NCBI GenBank assembly: GCA_028023455.1
Contig: JAQFVV010006469.1
Span: forward strand, 374,001-438,000
DNA length: 64,000 nucleotides
Direction: 5' to 3'
Origin: Epiperipatus broadwayi
Lineage: Eukaryota > Onychophora > Udeonychophora > Euonychophora > Peripatidae
The position numbers and the translations under genes were made by a program. Below, one piece after another: positions 59,673 through 64,000 of this stretch (within the stretch, counting starts at the first letter, position 1; each line of letters opens with the position of its first letter). Under the pieces are notes generated by a model that was not told the DNA's origin, ran no database searches, and was given only the letters and a program-made list of their open reading frames with translations.

Positions 59673-59739
59673 AACTTAAGTAAAGAAGTAAATAAAAAAT
59701 TTTTACACTCAGATAAATTTTATCAATTACTTTTTGGCA

Positions 59740-59782
59740 CCCCTCTGATGAAGTGTCTTTGTATTCTGAAATACCTGCACAT
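59740..59782 (+). ncRNA. Hammerhead-like core (weak)
   Basis: CTGATGA (59745-59751) is followed 16 bases later by CTGAAATACC. The box spacing is that of a hammerhead core, but stem II pairs over only two or three positions and stem III is not evident. Chance or an old PLE end are both possible. Confidence 0.22.
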
Positions 59783-60227
59783 CTGGATGTGTTAGCACTG
59801 AACATAATGATGCATTTAAATATATTTACAACTTCTATTTCACCACACACCCACACCCACAAATAAAATAAATGATTAAAATGGATGAAAACCTTTCTAT
59901 AATATACATTTTTATTTAAGCAACTATTTATTCTGATGATTAAAAAAAAAGCCTCAAATATTTACATAGACCAAGTGACCCATATTCAAAAATAAAGTTG
60001 AAATACATATCTGCTGAGATAATTGTTTTATTATTTGGACATTTACAAGTGATTAGATATTTTTTGGAATTTTATAATCTCTTAGTTTAATTTTATGCAT
60101 TTAATATTTATATAATGTAAAATAATGGGAATGGCTAATGAGTGATGATGATAAACTTAGACTGCCATTAATGGAACGATGGGGTTCCTGAACCATTGAT
60201 GTTTTCAACATTTACATAACATTACAT
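59783..60227. other. AT-rich intergenic sequence
   Basis: About 440 bases, nothing recognised. Confidence 0.5.
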
Positions 60228-60535
60228 ATATGGGTAAGAGACCAAACAGGTGTTACTGACCTCATTGAAAAAAATAAAAGACTGGAGTTAGGCTGGACAT
60301 ATTGCTAGAAGAGATGATAATAGATGGACAATTGAAATCTTAAACTGAATTCCAAGAGATTGTAAAAGATCCAGAAAGAGACCACATATAAGATGGATGG
60401 ATGAAATAAGAAAGTATGCAGGGATGATGTGGAAAAAAGAAGCTAAAGATCGGAGATGGATTGAACTTGGAGAGACCTTCATCCTGAAGTGGATTGATGA
60501 TGGTTGATGATGCTGATATAACGTAATACAATGAT
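60228..60535 (+). mobile_element. RTE-type LINE 3' end fragment 2
   Basis: The 3' terminal 300 bases of an RTE: GTGTTACTGACCTCATTGAA, GGCTGGACATATTGCTAGAA, GATGGACAATTGAAATCTTA, and GACCTTCATCCTGAAGTGGA, ending in TGATGATGGTTGATGATGC. This is the best-preserved spelling of the C-terminal block ('V-D-I----RL-W-GH-ARR-D-RWT--IL-W') among the RTE copies here, though with in-frame stops. The 5' truncation is severe, as is usual for LINE insertions. Confidence 0.8.
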
Positions 60536-62184
60536 GACAATGATAACGAAACCAGATATCATTTTATTTGTAAGAAAATTGCAATTAATTTCTTTGATAA
60601 TAAAAATTATACTTTTAGATTCATTTTCTATTTATAATCACTTTATTTTGATTAGTTAAATCTGGGAAAGGCATTTTTATTTGTATTTAAATAGAAAAAA
60701 CACTGGCTTTAAATGAACAACACTTCTAAGTTTAGACAATTCTTTACAGAAATATTACTAAACTCTTCTAATTAATATTAAATTTCTCTTTTACTGTTAT
60801 CATTTCTATTATCTATATGAGCATAAAGCATTGATACTTAGAATAATAATTGCACATATGTACGATGCGAAATGGAAATTAATGATAATAGAACTTCTTA
60901 ATAAGAATAATTATATTAATAATAGATATTAATATACTATCCTATAGATGTTAAATACATATTACAACAACAATGATAATTATAATAATAACAAAAACAA
61001 TACCAACATATACGCATATCTATAATTTTGAGCTAATTATAGATTATGCAGTGAATTAATATATACAAATTTTAAAAAAAATAAATAAATAAAAGAAACA
61101 AAGCAGAAAAAGAATAAAGTGAATAAATGAGTAAAAATCTAGTCTGACAATAGGATTAAAGACAATATTTTTTTAAAGATGGCTCTAGTAAATTTAGATA
61201 AAAATGTCTTTATTTGCAAAGTCCTGAATAAACAAAGTAAAGGTAAGAATTATAATATATTAGATCAATACATTTTAAGTTCATCAATATTGTGAATACG
61301 ATTTTTATAGTGCTCTTTTTTAATATGTAACACTTCTAGTGAGGTTAACTCAGGCATTTTATAGATCACAACATCAATGTGAGATATCTTCATAGCTTTA
61401 TTTAAAGAAATATGCTAAAAAGTGCTTTTATTATTATTAGATTACGTCTATTCCAACATTATGATCAGAAATAACTATCTCACTTATGATCCCTCTTTGC
61501 TTCAGAATTCTCCTTCACACCTGACTCCAATTCATTTAATTAAATTCAATTGAAATGAATTTCAACTCAACTTCCTGAAAAAAAAAAAAACATTTTCCTA
61601 CTTCTATAGAAAAACTAATTACTAATCAAGAAGTATGTTTTCCCAAACTCACAGGATAACTTTTCATCTTCCCAAGTTGTTATTCAATAAATAGTTTTAA
61701 ATTTATCTTGTTTATTAAATGATCTCATTTTCAAATTCTCTATTTTTTTACGTCTAACAAAAAGTTTTACATTATATATATGTTTACAATTGTTTACAAT
61801 ATGACTTCAATATAATTCCTAATAATCTATTGCATGCTTTATGATTTTTAATTCTATAGTACAAACATTTGGAATTATGTCATTACTGAGCCAAACATTA
61901 TATTATACAAGAAGCATATTGTTTTTTTGCATAGTTTCAACTCCTTTAACAATCAAAATATTAAATTTCTGACTTAGACTATTTACCTGCACCCTCCGCA
62001 AAACTATATATAGACATTTTATGTTTACATTATTTATAGATCCATAAACAGGTTCAACCACAATTACATCCTTAGCTGCCTACTTTAAGTTGAATATTTA
62101 ATAAATAAATGACCTACTAAAATATTCCACAACTATATATTGTTCCTAAAATATGTGTACAAACACATACTGTCTTATAAATAG
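60536..62184. other. AT-rich intergenic sequence
   Basis: About 1.6 kb with short microsatellites (ATA/ACA mixtures near 60895-61000) and no coding similarity. Confidence 0.5.
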
Positions 62185-63425
62185 TGGGGCTGAATTATTG
62201 AAGTGTCTTTATCAGGTTATTTCACCTGAGATTAAACAAACTGTGACATTTTATATTAATGATGTCACAGTGGCATCTGAAGTCATGCAAAGCCATTTTA
62301 AATATTTAGAGAAAAAGTATAAAAAATGAAATTAAAGAAAATGCATTGGTCATTGAAAAAGTTATTTTTTAAGGCACAGTATTGAAAGTAAGGGCATAAA
62401 GCCACATCCAGTCAAAACGCAAGTTATACAGAAGTTTTCCACACCTAAAACTAGAAAATAAATTTGGTCATTCTTGAGACTTTGTAAATTTTATAATAAA
62501 TTTTGCAGTAGGTTTGTCAATAGATTAGAAGCACTGGCACAACTTTTATAAAAAAGTTGTTCCTTAACCATAGACTCCTGCACAAGAAGCATTCAAAATT
62601 GATAAAAACTAGTTTCTTGGAACAAGTTATACTGGCATTCCCCAATTTAGAAAAATCTTTATCAATAAAACTGATAGTAGTGGATATGAATTAGGGATTA
62701 TATTATTTCAAATTCATGAAGATGGCTAATTTGGAGTCCTCTAGTTCATAAGCTATCCTTTGAAAGCCCCTGAAATTAATTTATACAGTCACAGAAGGTG
62801 CAGCTCTGGCTACAGTATGATCATTCCAAAAGTTTGGCAATTTCTATTGTTTGAATCTGAAATGGTAATAGTTACTGATCATTGAAGCCTTGACTAACTA
62901 ATAGTCATTTGGTTTGATGGAATCTGTTTATTCAGTAATTTAATTATACTATCAAACATTGTAAAGAGTCTGAAAATGTGGCTAGAGATATCCTTAGTTA
63001 AAATCTTATTGAGCCACTTCTGCAACAACTAAGTGCAGACAAAATAAATATAATGACCTTAGAGCTGCATATAGATGAATCTGTAGAAGGCAATTTAGAA
63101 AAGGATATCGATTGCCACAGCATGCAAAGTAAATCAGAGCAGAAGTTTCAACGTTCATACAAAATAGAGGACATTGTCTTGAAAGATACGATCCAAGCTG
63201 GAAGAGATGGATGGAAAATGATCCCAAAAACCATGCACAATTATTTGATAAAATATACACACTGCCTATATAGATAGGCATTATGGTTCTCATAAAACTG
63301 AGTAATTAATGTTCAATGTTTTTATTGGCCTAATATGCATGGGAATGTAATATCAGTTTTAAAAAAATTGTGACATATATCAGTAAGCCAAATATAGTAA
63401 CAATAATTATACTGATATACTAAAC
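62185..63425 (+). pseudogene. Ty3/gypsy-type pol fragment (RT-RNase H-IN)
   Basis: The plus-strand translation gives FYINDVTVASEVMQSHFKYL (box at 62252-62263; the family has YIDD, so the first aspartate is asparagine). GIKPHPVKTQVIQKFSTP (about 62395-62448) and FLRLCKFYNKFCSRFVNRLE (about 62472-62532) then match the conserved 'G--P-P-K--AI--FP-P ... FLGL--FYR-F' linkage. RNase H follows with DSSGYELGIILFQ (about 62672-62710), LKAPEINLYS and EMVIVTDH (about 62850-62882). The start of integrase shows VQCFYWPNMHGNVISVLKK (about 63315-63370), like 'FYWP-M---V---V--C'. It is split by stops and frameshifts. No gag, protease or LTR is seen around it, so it is an internal remnant. Confidence 0.82.
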
Positions 63426-64000
63426 CAATAATTCCTAACTAATTAACTAAATAAATAAGAAATGATGATCATAGATTTTTATTATCCCTTGTCTTCCTTT
63501 AAAATGAAATATTTAGTTGTAGTATGTAATGTGTTCTCAAAATTTGTTGCTGTATATCCTGTGTCATAAACTAATGCAAACTACCATTAAAGTGTTAGAG
63601 ATACAATATTTTCAATAGTAATAAACTAGTAGGTATCACAACTGAACATATGTCAGAATAGTATCAGTAGATAAAAAAAATAAAACCTTATACCTATATT
63701 AACATCAATACAGTTTTACCAGTCAAACATATGTTAATGTATTACACAAGAATTGGATTGACTGTTCTGTACTTATATAAATTCCAATCATTGAGGGTGG
63801 GTAAATAAGTGCAACAAACTGTTAATTACATTAATTGGACAGTGAATGAATCCATAGGATTTTCAGCATTTTGTTTACATTTAAGCAAACAGCACAATTT
63901 CAATCAAGTCTACACTCTTTATGATTAAAGGAAAGATCATAGATATAAAAACTGACAGAATCAAAGCCCACAAAAGGTTATTCCACATGAGTAAAAATGA
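63426..64000. other. AT-rich sequence to the window end
   Basis: About 575 bases, nothing recognised. The gypsy element may have extended into it, but I see no conserved integrase core. Confidence 0.45.

Overview
What this is. The window is very AT-rich, has no dense reading frames, and consists almost entirely of decayed transposable elements, microsatellites and unassigned AT-rich sequence. The mix is typical of intergenic DNA in an animal nuclear genome: RTE-type and other LINEs, Penelope-like elements (PLEs) with C-terminal GIY-YIG endonuclease, Ty3/gypsy pol, pogo/Tigger and hAT DNA transposons, class II tRNA-like SINEs, fold-back MITEs, and long (ATT)n, (TA)n and (GAT)n tracts. An invertebrate seems likely, perhaps a lophotrochozoan, but the phylum cannot be fixed from sequence alone. 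I found no host exon, no functional tRNA or rRNA gene, and nothing bacterial.

Layout. 0-10 kb: a fold-back MITE, two RTE fragments, a LINE 3' end in reverse orientation, a second fold-back, and a complete but dead Tigger transposon bounded by inverted repeats and TA (4397-6527). 10.4-11 kb: a large fold-back. 11-19.8 kb: the most striking object, two direct repeats of about 3 kb (TG...CA ends) enclosing a 2.8 kb interior. It reads as a minus-strand LTR element with a TATA box inside the LTR, a purine tract next to the 3' LTR, minisatellites in the leader, and one broken reading frame for a coiled-coil protein, with no reverse transcriptase. 22.6-26.1 kb: fragments of a PLE lineage with canonical motifs lying head to head, with hammerhead-ribozyme-like 3' sequences. 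26.4-29.5 kb: a long reverse RTE copy split by a SINE. 33.8-35.6 kb: a ZMYM/DUF4371-type hAT. 36.6-43.7 kb: two opposed copies of a second, divergent PLE lineage. 45.3-45.6 kb: a possible LTR. 49-52 kb: a second long reverse RTE copy. 53.4-54.9 kb: a second, SCAND3/ZBED-like hAT. 56.8-59.8 kb: SINEs and tandem duplications. 60.2 kb: an RTE tail. 62.2-63.4 kb: Ty3/gypsy pol.

State of the elements. Almost every transposon protein is frameshifted. In six of seven reverse transcriptases whose catalytic box can be read, and in the Tigger transposase, an acidic catalytic residue is replaced. Only the RTE copy at 26.4-29.5 kb keeps an intact box (FVDD). The elements do not act together as a pathway; the window records successive, partly nested insertions.
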